From the NCBI RefSeq assembly GCF_019279795.1, contig NC_056731.1:865941571-866005570 (forward strand): DNA of 64,000 nt. Direction: 5' to 3'. Position numbers and translations under genes: made by a program. Below are positions 10,578 through 20,614 of the stretch, piece by piece (positions within the stretch are counted from its first letter, which is position 1; each line of letters opens with the position of its first letter). Under the pieces are notes generated by a model. That model did not search any database. It saw only the letters and a program-made list of their open reading frames with translations, and was not told the DNA's origin. The stretch comes from Protopterus annectens (lineage: Eukaryota > Chordata > Ceratodontiformes > Protopteridae).

Positions 10578-12790
10578 ATGTCTAAAGAAGCAAAGGTCTC
10601 CGGATTCAAGAAGTGTGATGCGTGCTGTCAGAAAATGTCTCTGACAGACGCTCACACTTCTTGTGTCTACTGTCTGGGACCTTTGCACCTGCAGGACTCC
10701 TGTGCTGTTTGCCATGGCTTCAGCCCCAGGGTCCTGCAGGAAAGAAAAATAAGTTAATTTTAAGGGGCTTACTCAAGCCAGAGGATTCCCTTTCTGTGTC
10801 TACAGGGAAGCCCTCTAAGGCATCTAGGTCTTCGGCTCCGACAACTGAGCCGAGACCTAAGGTTTCTAAACCTCTGCCTACATCGGCTCCGGCTGGAGCC
10901 GATGAGTCTCAGTCCACAGTTTCTGTGGTTCCCTCGGCTCCAGCTGGAGCCGAGGTATTAGAAATTCCCGTGTCGGCTCTGACCAGACCTTCGGAGCTGA
11001 CAACTAGGAAGAGGTCCAGGTCACCATCCCTTGGCTCCGTTCATTCGGCTCCAGGATCTCCCCTGCTGTCTGAACGGAGCCAAAGATCTCACTCCTCTAG
11101 GTCATCGAGGCTGTCGGATCATGACCTTCAGAGGGTAGTGAGTCGACTTCTTAAGTCCGAGGCACTGGCCCAGATGCTTCAGAGCCCGACTCATCAGTCG
11201 ATGCCTGCCCCTGTCCATCAATATATTCCTCCTTGACTCTCTTGAGCTCGGGCCGGTCGTCGGAACAGAGACTGTGATAGCGTCGGAGCCGATACAATTG
11301 TCTTCGGCTCCGATTTCTTCCTTGGAAGAATCTCGGCGCCGGACTTCCCTCGTCGGCTCCGAGGGGGTGAGTGGCATCGGACCCTTGTCCGACCCCCCTC
11401 TCCTCTCGGTGCTTGCGCTGGTGAGTTCGGCTCCGACATCGACCTCGAGCCATCACTGTCGGTGCCGAGAGAGGTTCTTAGCTTCTCGGAGCGGGGACCT
11501 CTGGCTTTGCCTGACAGGGGTGCATTCGAGGTCATGCGGAGTGTGTTAGAGCCTGGCTCTACTCCACAGTCTGCTCCGTCCGCCCCTCCCTCTACGGTGC
11601 CTCAGGTCAAGTCGACTCACTCCCTCATCCCGGACCGCAGAGAGCCAGCTCCTCAGGAACCCCATGTGGGGATTTCATCCTCTTCCGAGGCCTCTCCTGA
11701 TTTGGCAGAAGAGCCCCCTCGGAAGAGGAAGTGTAAGAGGAAACACATTGACTCACCTGAGTCCATCACATCTGACACAGATTTAGATGATTCTGAGGGT
11801 TCCCCCCCGTTCCCCTTCTGAAGATGTCTCATTTGCAGACATTCTAGAGATCCTGAAGCAGACGGGCAATTGGCCAGCCCTCAACCCTTCGAGGATGAAT
11901 CTGTGTATGTTGAGGCGTTTGGCTCTCGCCCTTCCACCTCCTGGGTGTCCCCCTTGACCCCCTCATGCAGGCGGTGGCTGAGAAGGCAGGGGCGGCTCCT
12001 GATTCAGTGGACCCCACTCCCAGGAGACCCTCCAAGTTCATAACGGCACCAGCAGACAAACAGTTCTTGACAAAAGGAGTCTCTGTGGATGCTATGGTGG
12101 TAGCTGCTGCCACTAAGAAGGAGCTAGCTGATCCTTCAGTACCTGTCCATCCACCTAACAAGGAATCTAGGTCCATGGACAGATGCGGAAGCGGATGTTC
12201 TCGTCAGCGACATTTACCATGCGTTAAGCTGAACTACCTATGCCATTTTACTCGTCTTCAAAGGGACTTGATCAAAGAAGCGAGTGAAATGTTAAAGGAC
12301 CCTACAGCTGCGGGTTTTCAAGATAAGATGAACACGCAGCTGGCTACCCTTAACTCCATAACCAACTCCTCCATGCGCCTTCTTTCTTACGCGGCTGATG
12401 GAGCGAGTAGAACCGCAGGGACAGGTGTGGCCTTACGTAGGCATGCCTGGATGCGGCTATGCAATTTGCGGACCCCTTCAAGGCGTCTTTCACTAACTCC
12501 CGTTTGATGGATCATCTCTCTTTGGTCCTCAAGTGAAAGAAACCTTGACTAGGTGCGAAACTGATGGCAAGACCCTTTCTGCCGTCGAGTCCGTTTTCTA
12601 CTCCTTCTAGGCCTTACCCCAAAGGCCAGAAAGGTGGAAAGATGTGGTTCCGTAAACAATCTCAAGGGACTTAGCCTGGCGACAGAGTCGTTTCCGCCAG
12701 AGGCAGAGGCGGGAATAACAATGGTAGACGTCGCCCTAGGGGCAGGGGTCCAGAACCAGGGCAATCGGGAAGCCTTCTCTGACAAGCCCT
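10578..12790 (+). pseudogene. DIRS-1 gag-like ORF (frameshifted)
   Basis: The likely start is ATG at 10578 (MSKEAKVSGFKKCDACCQKM). Residues ~14-50 form a Cys/His cluster C-x2-C...H-x3-C-x2-C-L-G-x2-H-x5-C-x2-C, shared with DIRS-2. A Ser/Ala/Pro-rich region follows, encoded by TCGGCTCC repeats, including perfect palindromes. Later blocks are PRKRKCKRKHIDSPESITSD (basic), RPSKFITAPADKQFLTKGVS and GVALRRHAWMRLCN, the last shared with DIRS-2. Reading needs at least four frame changes (near 10750, 11236, 11465 and 11820), so it is dead. The product would package element RNA. Confidence 0.8.
10881..10955. repeat. paired palindromes in DIRS-1 gag
   Basis: At 10932-10955 there is a perfect 24-base palindrome (12-base arms, CCTCGGCTCCAG). 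At 10881-10904 two 10-base arms (CATCGGCTCC) flank GGCT. Both encode S-A-P-A-G-A-(D/E) and reuse the TCGGCTCC motif of the terminal repeats. Confidence 0.95.
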
Positions 12791-12959
12791 TTCAGCATCC
12801 CTGAGGTGTTGCCCGACTGCCCACCTTCGGAGGCAGTCGGGGGAAGATTGTCACTGTACCCAGAAGCCTGGCTATCCCTGACTCAAGACAAATGGGTACA
12901 GTCCATCATTTCGAAGGCTATTCTATCCCCTTTCTTCGCATTCCAAACCAATCAACAAA

Positions 12960-13845
12960 ATCCCTTCCAGATGTTCCACCGCTCAAAGGGATCTAGCGGT
13001 TTTGGAAATTTCAAAACTGCTTGCAAAAAGAGCAATTCAGCCAGTTCCAGCAGACCAGCAAGGATCCGGAATCTACTCAAGGTTCTTTTTAGTTCCAAAG
13101 AAAACAGGGGACTGGAGACCAATTTTGGATCTCAGTATCTTGAACAGATCAGTCAAGAAAACAAGATTTCGGATGGTCACGCTGCAATCCATCCTTCCCC
13201 TTTTGGGCAAAGGAAACTGGATGTGCTCTATAGACCTTCAGGATGCGTACTATCACATAAAAATGAACAGCCGCTCCAGAAGATTCCTCCGCTTCAGGCT
13301 GGGAACCAGTCATTTTCAGTTCAGGGCCCTGCCCTTTGGTCTCACCACTGCCGGGTGTTTACCAAATGCATGGCAGTGGTAGCTTCTCACCTGAGTCGAC
13401 AAGGATTCCAGGTGTTTCCATATTTGGACGACTGGCTCCTCACAGCTCCCACCAAGCATCTCCTTCTGATGGCCAGGGATTACACTTTTCGCATTTGTCA
13501 AAAGTTAGGCATTTCAATAAATTGCGAAAAGTCTGTTTTGTCGCCTTGTCGTGCTATTACTTTCATAGGGACAAATCTAGACACAGTAGACATGTCTGCG
13601 AGACTAACACATCAGAGAATAACAGACATTCACAAACTGGTCTCACTCCTTTTCAACAACAACAGAATCAAAGCCAGGTTAGTTCTGAAAATGTTGGGAA
13701 TTATGGCGTGACCATACCTCTGCTTCCATTAGCCAGATTCCACATGCGGATCCTTCAATGGATGCTCTTTACTCAATGGTCATACCAGCAACTTCCAATG
13801 TCTCACACCATTATGATCACGCAGTGCAAAAATCATCTCATGTAG
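12960..13845 (+). pseudogene. DIRS-1 reverse transcriptase (frameshifted)
   Basis: Visible RT blocks are YSRFFLVPKKTGDWRPILDL, CSIDLQDAYYHIKM (motif A, D present), FRALPFGLTTAG (motif B), VFPYLDDWLLTAP (motif C, YLDD) and LGISINCEKSVLSP. They lie in two frames: up to ~13350 in the frame of 13002, then in the frame of 12806 from RVFTKCMAV on, and in a third frame from ~13690 (MLGNYGVTIPLLPLARFHMR). All catalytic aspartates survive. The domain copies element RNA; the YLDD box and WRPILDL block are characteristic of DIRS RTs, which are related to LTR-type RTs. Confidence 0.9.
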
Positions 13846-14600
13846 TGGATGTCTTCCCTCAGCTCTTGTTGGGAAGACCCTTTGTTCCACCCCTCCGGTT
13901 GCTACTCTGACAACGGATGCCTCCCTGATCGGGTGGGGGCATTATCAGGGCAGGACGGTCCAGGGCACATGGCAACAAACGAATGCCACTTGCACATAAA
14001 TGTTCTGGAGATGAGAGCAGTGCTTTTAGCGTTGCAAGCCCTTCAAGACTCTCTTCCCTTGGGAGCGATTGCAATCCAGACAGACAATATGTCTGTAGTG
14101 TGGTACATCAACAAACAAGGCGGAACCAGGTCATACCCCTGTGTCGAGAAGCACTCAGATTGTGGCAATGGGCGATTTCTTCTCAGCGGTTTCTGATAGC
14201 AACGCACATCCCGGAAGTCCAATCAAATTGCGGACAAGTTGAGCAGAGCTATCCTCATGCCTCACGAGTGGTCTCTGAAAGACTCTGTTGTGAGAGAAAT
14301 TTTCCTCAAGTGGGGTCAGCCTTGCTGCGATCTTTTGCTACTCCCCAAAACAGCAAGTGCAGAGAATATTTCACTCTATTCCCTTTACCAGGCCAACCCA
14401 GCAGAGACGCTCTAGTCCAAGTTTGGCCCCGGGGACTTCTGTATGCATTTCCTCCTTCCCACTAATCTCTCAAGTGATACAGAAAGCTATCGCTCAGAAG
14501 GCCTCATTGATCCTCATTGCTCCTTACTGGCCTCGACAGGTGTGGTTCCCCTTTCTACATCAATTTCTGTTGGAGCGACCGTGGCATCTGGACCTAGTTC
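13846..14600 (+). pseudogene. DIRS-1 RNase H plus Dam-like methyltransferase region (frameshifted)
   Basis: RNase H blocks are LTTDASLIGWG (~13908), EMRAVLLALQALQ and AIQTDNMSVVWYINKQGGTR (~14066-14125). Downstream comes KWGQPCCDLFATPQNSKC at ~14311, then RDALVQVW, YAFPPSHLISQVIQK and LILIAPYWPRQVWFPFL. That run (FATPxNxKC ... DALxxxW ... xxPP ... IAPxW) resembles the Dam-type N6-adenine methyltransferase fold known to follow RNase H in DIRS elements, with AFPP in place of NPPY. At least two frame changes break it, near 14140 and 14350. I infer the MT assignment from motif order only. Confidence 0.7.
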
Positions 14601-14659
14601 CAGATCTTTTGATCCATCAGTCGGGTCAGTTTCATCGCTCCCTCCCCTCTGAACCTCAC

Positions 14660-15711
14660 TGCTTGGTTCCTCCAGTTCCAACCTTAGCCAGGCTTCCTCA
14701 ATTATCTCACTCCGTTCGAGATATTTTGATAGCTTCCCATAAATCTTCCACTCGGAAGATTTATTTGAGTAAGTGGAAACGCTTCACATATTGGGCTCAA
14801 GGAAGGGACATAGATCCTTTCACTGCTTCCATCCAAATAGTCCTTGAATTTCTAGCTGAACTCTTCCATGCAGGTTCATCTCCTCTACTCTTAAAGTTCA
14901 ATTGGCAGCTATTTCTAACTTTCATGTGGGTATTTCTGAATCTGCCTTAATGTCCCACAAGCTTTGCAAAGCCTTTTTGAAAGGAGTTTTTCTTCTCAGA
15001 CCTCCTATAAGAAATCCTCCTTCTCCTTGGGACCTAAATTTAGTTCTTGCTTCTTTGATTCTTCCCCCTTTCGAACCTGCAGTCTCCTGTTCTTTAAAAT
15101 TGCTATCATGGAAGACTCTTTCTGGTAGCTATTACTTCAGCTAGGAGAGTTTCAGAGCTTCAAGCACTCAGCTGTCGACCTCCTTATCTATTGTTTCATA
15201 AGGACAGAGTATCCTTACGAACTAACCCGTCCTTTTTGCCTAAGGTGGTCTCGACGTCAAATCTAAATCAAAGCATTGACCTCCCTGTCTTTTTTCCAGA
15301 ATATTCCAATAGGTCTGAACAAAAATTACACTGCCTGGATGTTCATCGTCAATTGAGGTACTACTTGGATAGAACAAAACAATTCAGAAAATCTGATCAG
15401 CTGTTTGTCTCCTATGCGGAAAGCAGAAAGGGACTTTCAGTTTCAAAGGTATCATTATCCAGATGGCTAACATCTTTGATTTCCCTTGTATATGAAATTA
15501 GACACCAAAACTGCCTAATAAACCTAAGGCCCATTCCACCAGAGCTTTGGCTACTTCTTTAGCCTTCCAAGACAGACTGCCTATTGACACCATTTGTGCA
15601 GCGGCTACTTGGGCTACTCCTCACACTTTCATTTCTCATTATAAGTTGGATTTAGCTTCTAGGCATAGAGCTAACTTTGGTTCCACTGTTCTCAGGAGTC
15701 TGTTCCGTTAG
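14660..15711 (+). pseudogene. DIRS-1 tyrosine recombinase (frameshifted)
   Basis: N-terminal SAM-like part: HSVRDILIASHKSSTRKIYL and KWKRFTYWAQGRD at ~14710-14800. Catalytic part: LPPFEP, ITSARRVSELQAL (first Arg, ~15135), KDRVSLRTNPSFLPKVV, LDVHRQLRYYLDRTKQ, then AHSTRALATSL (H-x-x-R, ~15530-15550), AATWATPHTFISHYKL (Trp/His and Tyr, ~15600-15640) and RHRANFGSTVLRSLFR before TAG at 15709. All R, HxxR and Y catalytic residues are present but split by frameshifts near 14900, 15110 and 15520. The enzyme would integrate the circular DNA intermediate without target duplication. Confidence 0.88.
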
Positions 15712-15740
15712 GCCACCGGGACAAGGTGCTAGGGGCGGTC

Positions 15741-15838
15741 CCATCCAGCAAGAATGAAGGCGAGATAGACAACTTAACATATAGAAGTTATGTTCTTACC
15801 ATAACATTCCATGTTAGTTGTCTTCTCGCCTTCTTCTT
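15741..15838 (+). repeat. DIRS-1 internal complementary region
   Basis: 15741-15780 is the exact reverse complement of the left end 10082-10121. 15781-15838 is the reverse complement of the right end (~16172-16229) with few differences. Joined this way it can bridge both termini during circle formation, the accepted role in DIRS replication. The junction (cttaacat|atagaag) fixes both element ends. Confidence 0.95.
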
Positions 15839-16035
15839 CCACCCTCCTCCCCCTGGCCTGGACAGACCTAGAGGAGTTGTGATTGTGACCTCTCTTTCTA
15901 CCACCTCTTTCTTAGGCATATGCTGTTGTGCATATTTCCTGGATCAGGATGTAGGTCACCCTTCTTTCTTCCTGTTGTTAGAGGTGGACTCTGTTTAGAG
16001 TTATTCTGTTACTATTTTAAGCTGGGGTTAGCTTA

Positions 16036-16170
16036 CAAACGAGATCTGAGGTAACTCTCGCCTAGCATTGTGGGATATAAGGGGAGCCTCGAGCCGGTGG
16101 AACCAACTCTCGAGCTTTTAGAGTGGCCGAGTCGGAGCCGAGGTCGGCTCCGAACCCACCCATCCAGCAA
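16036..16170 (-). repeat. DIRS-1 right inverted terminal repeat
   Basis: Reverse complement of the left repeat at 10111-10245. It is followed by a longer outer end reaching 16229 that is matched in the internal complementary region. Confidence 0.95.
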
Positions 16171-16229
16171 GAAGAAGGCGAGAAGAAGACAACTAACATG
16201 GAACGTTATGGTAAGAACATAACTTCTAT

Positions 16230-16660
16230 TTATTGTAATTACATCATGCAAAAGAATATATGTTCATCTGACTATAAACGCGAAATACTTTTTTTCTTAT
16301 ACAGATAGTAATACACAGGAATTAGAGTGTACTGGAATTAGTGTTTACTGCATACACAGGGTTTTATGTGGGTAAAATTAATTGATATTTTAAAGATAGA
16401 TGTATTATATTTGTGACATTACGAAATGTTAATACTAATAATACACTTGCTAGGCATGTTGTTCAAGAGGGTGATATACATAATTTTAAGTTTATAGCAC
16501 TTCAGGTGATATGTACAAATATTAGATGTTGTGATATTGAATGTTATGGAGAGTTATGCGTATGACTGGATTACTAGGCTAAATGCACTCATGAAACCTG
16601 TATGCTGTGGCCTTAAGCTTGTTTTGAATAGAAGGAGGTTGAGCAATTAATTAGAGGTTT
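16230..16660 (+). pseudogene. PLE1 C-terminal GIY-YIG part (broken)
   Basis: Directly after DIRS-1, the plus strand reads a Cys block (LECTGISVYCIH), then FYVGKINRYFKDRC (YVGK of the GIY-YIG endonuclease), NTNNTLARHVVQEGDIHNFK and FIALQVICTN. In PLE proteins NxLAxH follows YIGxTxRxxxxR in the same way. GIY-YIG domains cut target DNA for insertion. One stop follows GKIN and more follow at ~16555. Continuity with 9637-10081 across DIRS-1 is by order and strand. Confidence 0.75.
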
Positions 16661-16900
16661 TAATTGCTTTCAAATAGATTAATTGTAAGTATATAAATAA
16701 ATGGTTTGGTTTTACTGTATAGTTATACATCTTGATACAATGGTTTAATATAAGTAAACGAGCTTGTATTGAAGATTAGAATTCCCATTTTTCTGATTTT
16801 GCATTGTTCCTGTTTTTGGTTTACATAAAATTTCTGCTTATGAAACTTTCTGGCCGTTGTAAGTTTCTGCAGTTTTACTTTCACATGCAATACTTTATCC
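16661..16900. other. short spacer, probably PLE1 3' region
   Basis: AT-rich sequence between the PLE1 relic and the 3' end of LINE copy B. No gene or repeat recognised. Confidence 0.4.
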
Positions 16901-18493
16901 ATAGGTTCATAGGTAGGTACTAGGCTATCGGCCCTGGGGCCTATACAAGCCCAGCCAAAAAGGTACCCTAGCTTTTGCCACCCAAGAAAATTATTTTCCT
17001 GTGCCACTGTCGAGCAGAGCCAAAGAGGTGATCCCCGGGGTGAATTTCCTATTTCCCATCCAATCATCAAGATTTTTCTTGAAGAGTGCTAATGAGGAGC
17101 TTTGTTTGATATAGATATGTAGTTTATTCCAGAGTATGGGAAGTCTCTGGGACAGGAATCTATCCCTCTGGCATGTTCTGTTTATTGTGGTGACAAGGTT
17201 TAGGTCCCTAGAGCGTGTAGCTCGGAGGGATTGGGATTTCTTTAAGTGGAGCATGTCCAACAGCTCTGGGTTTGACATAGCTTTATATGTTAGGCAGAGA
17301 TCACCTCTGAGTAGGCGATATGCGACGGAGTAAAGCTGGAGTTTTTTGAGATGGTCTGCATCTGTTTGAGGCCGGTAATCCTCTTTGTGAGGTATTTCTG
17401 TGGCCTTTCCAGTTGTTGTAGATGTCTTGTGAGGTACATACCAAAAGGGGCGTTGTATTCCATAATGGGTCTAATGAGTGATGAGTAGAGGGGAACAATG
17501 ACCTCTTTTTTTCTGGATGAGAAACCTTTTGTGATGAGGTGTGCCACGTAGAAGGATTTCCTGACTACTGTGGCGATGTGATTATCAAAGGAGAGCCTAC
17601 TGTCCACCTGTGTCCCAAGGTCTCTTATCACACTTTCGGTGTTAAGTATACTACCGCCTATGTTGTAGTTCATGGGTACAGAGTTTTTACCAAAGGGGAT
17701 GGCAATGCACTTTTTTGCATTGAGCTTGAGGCCATGGCTTTGACACCAGGCATCTGTCTCAGTGAGGCCCTTTTGTAGGATGTCCACATCGTTAGGAGTT
17801 TCGATTATGGCTCCTAGTTTGCAGTCATCTGCGAACTTCGTTAGCCAAAGACCTTCTGTGTTAGCTTGTACTTCAGAGAAGTAGATACCAAACAGGAGAG
17901 GACCTAGGACTGAACCCTGTGGTACACCACTTGTCACTGGTCTGAAGTTGGATTTGGAGTCTGCTACTTTCACAGTGTGGGTTCTGTCAGTGAGCCAGTT
18001 GACAACCCATCTTGTAACATAGGGATTTATACGTAGTTTAGTGAGTTTATCTATAATTCCAGAGTGGGGGATGGTGTCAAAAGCCTTGACAAGATTTAGA
18101 TAGGCTGTGTGAACCACCTTACCCTTGTCTACGGCTTTGGTGACTGCTTCAAAGAAGTCTATCAGGTTTAGGAGACATGATCTGCCTTTTACAAACCCAA
18201 ACTGGGTGGGATCCAGAGTTTGGAGATTACTGATGTCTTTGTTTACAAGTTCCATGATGATGCATTCCATGGCCTTGCAGACCAGGTTCGTCAGGCTAAT
18301 GGAGCAGTAGTTCCTGGGGTCTGTGGTGGCTCCCACCTTGTGGAGTGGGATAACCGTTGCTGTGCGCCATTCAGCAGACACAAAGCCAGAGGTGAGGCTA
18401 TGATTGAACATGGTACTTAGGTGGGGTGCCAGTTCGTTCTGTAGTTCGTGTAGAACGCAGCCTGGGATTTTGTCTGGTCCCATGGATGCTGTG
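16901..18493 (-). mobile_element. CR1-like LINE copy B, 3' half (split by DIRS-2)
   Basis: This is the RT half and 3' end of a minus-strand LINE whose endonuclease half lies at 24083-25318. The two parts join in frame order across DIRS-2: ...QVKTTLSKAK at the right side, ASMGPDKIPGC at the left. The 3' end carries 'gatagcctagtacctaccta' and 'tgaacctat' (minus strand), shared with copies A, C and D. Its coding resembles copy C closely. Confidence 0.9.
16991..18490 (-). pseudogene. LINE ORF2 reverse transcriptase half, nearly open
   Basis: From ~18490 the minus strand reads SMGPDKIPGCVLHELQNELA, VSAEWRTATVIPLHKVGATT, DPTQFGFVKGRSC, YLNLVKAFDTIPHSGIIDKL (motif A), SGVPQGSVLGPLLFGIYF (motif B), LTKFADDCKLGAI (motif C, FADD intact) and KCIAIPFGKN. 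A frameshift near 17350 separates the C-terminal part (17278-16991; DLNLVTTINRTCQRDRF, WMGNRKFTPGI). All RT catalytic residues are present. It would prime from a nicked target. DIRS-2 interrupts the upstream coding, so no complete ORF2 can be made. Confidence 0.9.
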
Positions 18494-18523
18494 ATGTCCT
18501 TCATGGATGCATCTGCAGTCATA

Positions 18524-18670
18524 ACAACTGGGTTGTCCTGTCGTCAGGCAGCCCTTCGGTCGGCCGGATTCCAAAGTCTGGGTCCGGCTTCGGCTGATGT
18601 CGCACTTCACCCGACGTCATCTCTGCTGGTCTTCGGGTATAAAGGCATCAGCCAACGCCATTTTCCTCAG
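18524..18670 (+). repeat. DIRS-2 left inverted terminal repeat
   Basis: Contains 'gtcaggcagcccttcggtcg' and runs to 'cgccattttcctcagt'. It is mirrored at 23876-24022 (reverse complement begins 'actgaggaaaatggcgttgg'). A TATA-like 'gggtataaaggcat' at 18637-18650 is a plausible promoter element. The outer 30 bases contain the left-end sequence repeated in the internal complementary region. Confidence 0.92.
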
Positions 18671-18812
18671 TCTTTCTTGCCGCGTGGCGCCCGAAGCAGA
18701 AGCTGTTCGCAAGTGCCGGTCGGTCAGATCCAGAGATTACTACTACCGAATACTACTTCGAAGACTTCTAAAAGCTAAGTACCCCGTTGGGGACTCTTTC
18801 TTGCCTCAGCCG

Positions 18813-20614
18813 ATGTCAGAAAAAGTCAATAAATGTTTAACTTGTGGGAAACAAATACCTCATAAAGATTTCCACTCTTACTGTCTGCCTTGCTTAGGCC
18901 CAGGCCACGACGTAGCAGCCTGTTCGGCCTGCGCTTCCTTCAACCGACGAACGCTAAGGCGTCGGTCGGAGTTTGCTGAACAGTTTTTCGGCTCAGACTT
19001 TGCGTACATTATGCCGTCGGATCCTCCGACTACCCAAATTATTAAAAACCGCAAGGAAAAAGACCGACACTCGCGGTCTGCGGTTTCGGCCGAAACCACG
19101 GTTAAGCAAGCCGCGAGTGTCTCGGTTTCGGCCGAAACCGAGAAAACTGGTCAATCTTCAGCCGAATCCATGGCTACTACTGAGGCTTCTGCTACCTTAC
19201 CTGAATCGGCCTCAGAAATTTTGCCTACAACTATGGTTTCTACTGATTTATCAGACACCATCGCTTTGGATGTCTCTACCCCAGCACGTGGTGCTGCTAG
19301 ACCCCCTGCAGCCATGTCTATCAAGGCCTTTGCCAGGGCTAAAGCAGCCAAATCTGCTAAGTCAGTGCCTGTTAAACCTCCCTCACACAGGCCCACTTCT
19401 AGTTCACAAATGCTTACTCTGGCAGAAGATTTAATATCCTTAATTAGGGGATCCCAATCTCACCCAGACAGGGCCTCTCAGCCCCAGAAAGAGACCTAGG
19501 ACAGAGCCCCCGAGCCAGTGTCCTCTGATGATTCTGGATGACTCCGACATTACAGAACAGCCAGAGGATCCTTTTTCTACTTATGAAGACTCCGATGCTG
19601 AAGAATCCATTCCAGCTGCCTCTCCACCAGAGGAATTTTCCTTTGGGGAAACCTTGCATGCCATGAGAGAACAATTTCAATGGCAGGGACAAGATTTCTC
19701 AGACTCAAGAAAAGGCTTAGGACTTTTCTGCACTTACCACAACATAGGCCCTTAGCTATACCTCCTGTTTTGCCTGTTGTGGATGATGCATTTAATGATG
19801 TCTGCACTGCTCCTGATTCTTTACCTCCAGCCCCTGCCAAACCTGATAGATATTACAGGGTACCTGACACTCATCACCACCTATACAAGGCCCCACTGGC
19901 AGACCCCGAAACTATTTCCCAGGGGCCTAAGGCAGTAGCCTCGACCACAGCAAAAACCCTATCCCTTCAGAAAGGGAATCCAGGTCCTTAGACAGATGGG
20001 GGAAAAAAGTTTACACCTCTGCTACTCTCTCAGCTAGAGCTTTAAACTGTCAATTTCACATGATCCAATACCAAGAGTTTATGCTTGATCAGTTAACTAA
20101 AAAAGTATCCTCTGATGAATCTTTAGACAAGAAATATGTATTAGAAATGGTGAATAACATACAACAGGTTAGTAACCATTCCTTAAAATGTGGCTATGAT
20201 GCACTGGAGGCTTCATTTAGTTCAGCCATGACTGGCACAGTGATAAGAAGACATGCATGGTTGAAAGAACAGGTCTTACCGGATCATGTTAAAGCAAAGC
20301 TATTAGATGCTGCTATGGATAAGGCCAGTTTATTTGGTACACCTGCCCAGCAGGTAATGAAGAAAATGGAAGAAAAGGCAAAATCTGTACAAATAGTTAA
20401 AGATTTCTTACAGGTTCAGCCCCCAAGGTTTAGCAGGAATTGGCCTGCCAAAAATTGGTCCTTTCCTGACTCCACAAGATCCCAAAGGGGCAGAAATAGA
20501 CGCTCCAGAGGCAGAAATCAATCCAGAGGAGGTGCCTACAGAGGACGACAGTGGCAAGGTAATAACAGAGGCACAGACACAACCACTACCACTGCAACAG
20601 GACAATCACAGTGA
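18813..20614 (+). pseudogene. DIRS-2 gag-like ORF (frameshifted)
   Basis: The likely start is ATG at 18813 (MSEKVNKCLTCGKQIP), because the Cys/His cluster follows at once: C-x2-C...H-x3-C-x2-C-L-G-x2-H-x5-C-x2-C, the same spacing as DIRS-1. A Ser/Thr/Ala-rich stretch ends at a stop at 19497-19499. Further frames give EDPFSTYEDSDAEESIPA (acidic), LDRWGKKVYTSATLSARALN, GTVIRRHAWLKEQVL (shared RRHAW block) and an Arg/Gly tail (SRGRNQSRGGAYRGRQ) ending at 20614. At least three frame changes (near 19500, 19740 and 19990). The Arg/Gly tail suits RNA binding. The 3' end overlaps the pol frame by ~80 bases. Confidence 0.82.
19082..19142. repeat. two perfect palindromes in DIRS-2 gag
   Basis: 19082-19097 is a 16-base perfect palindrome and 19121-19142 a 22-base perfect palindrome; both centre on TTTCGGCCGAAA and encode V-S-A-E-T. 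They parallel the palindromes in DIRS-1 gag although the sequence differs. Confidence 0.95.

Larger units (their letters stand above)
10082..16229 (+). mobile_element. complete DIRS-type tyrosine-recombinase retrotransposon (DIRS-1)
   Basis: A 6.15-kb element with all DIRS landmarks: inverted terminal repeats (10111-10245 and 16036-16170), unequal outer ends, an internal complementary region (15741-15838) that is the reverse complement of the left end joined to the right end, and gag, RT, RNase H, methyltransferase-like and tyrosine-recombinase coding in order. No target duplication is visible, as expected for recombinase-mediated insertion of a circle. Inside the PLE1 coding region. Several frameshifts make it non-autonomous, but the near-identical repeats say it is young. 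Confidence 0.95.

Noticed and set aside
17301-17498. Alternative frame peptides in the LINE RT region
   Set aside because: Shadow frames of ORF2; the RT motifs are in the long minus frame.
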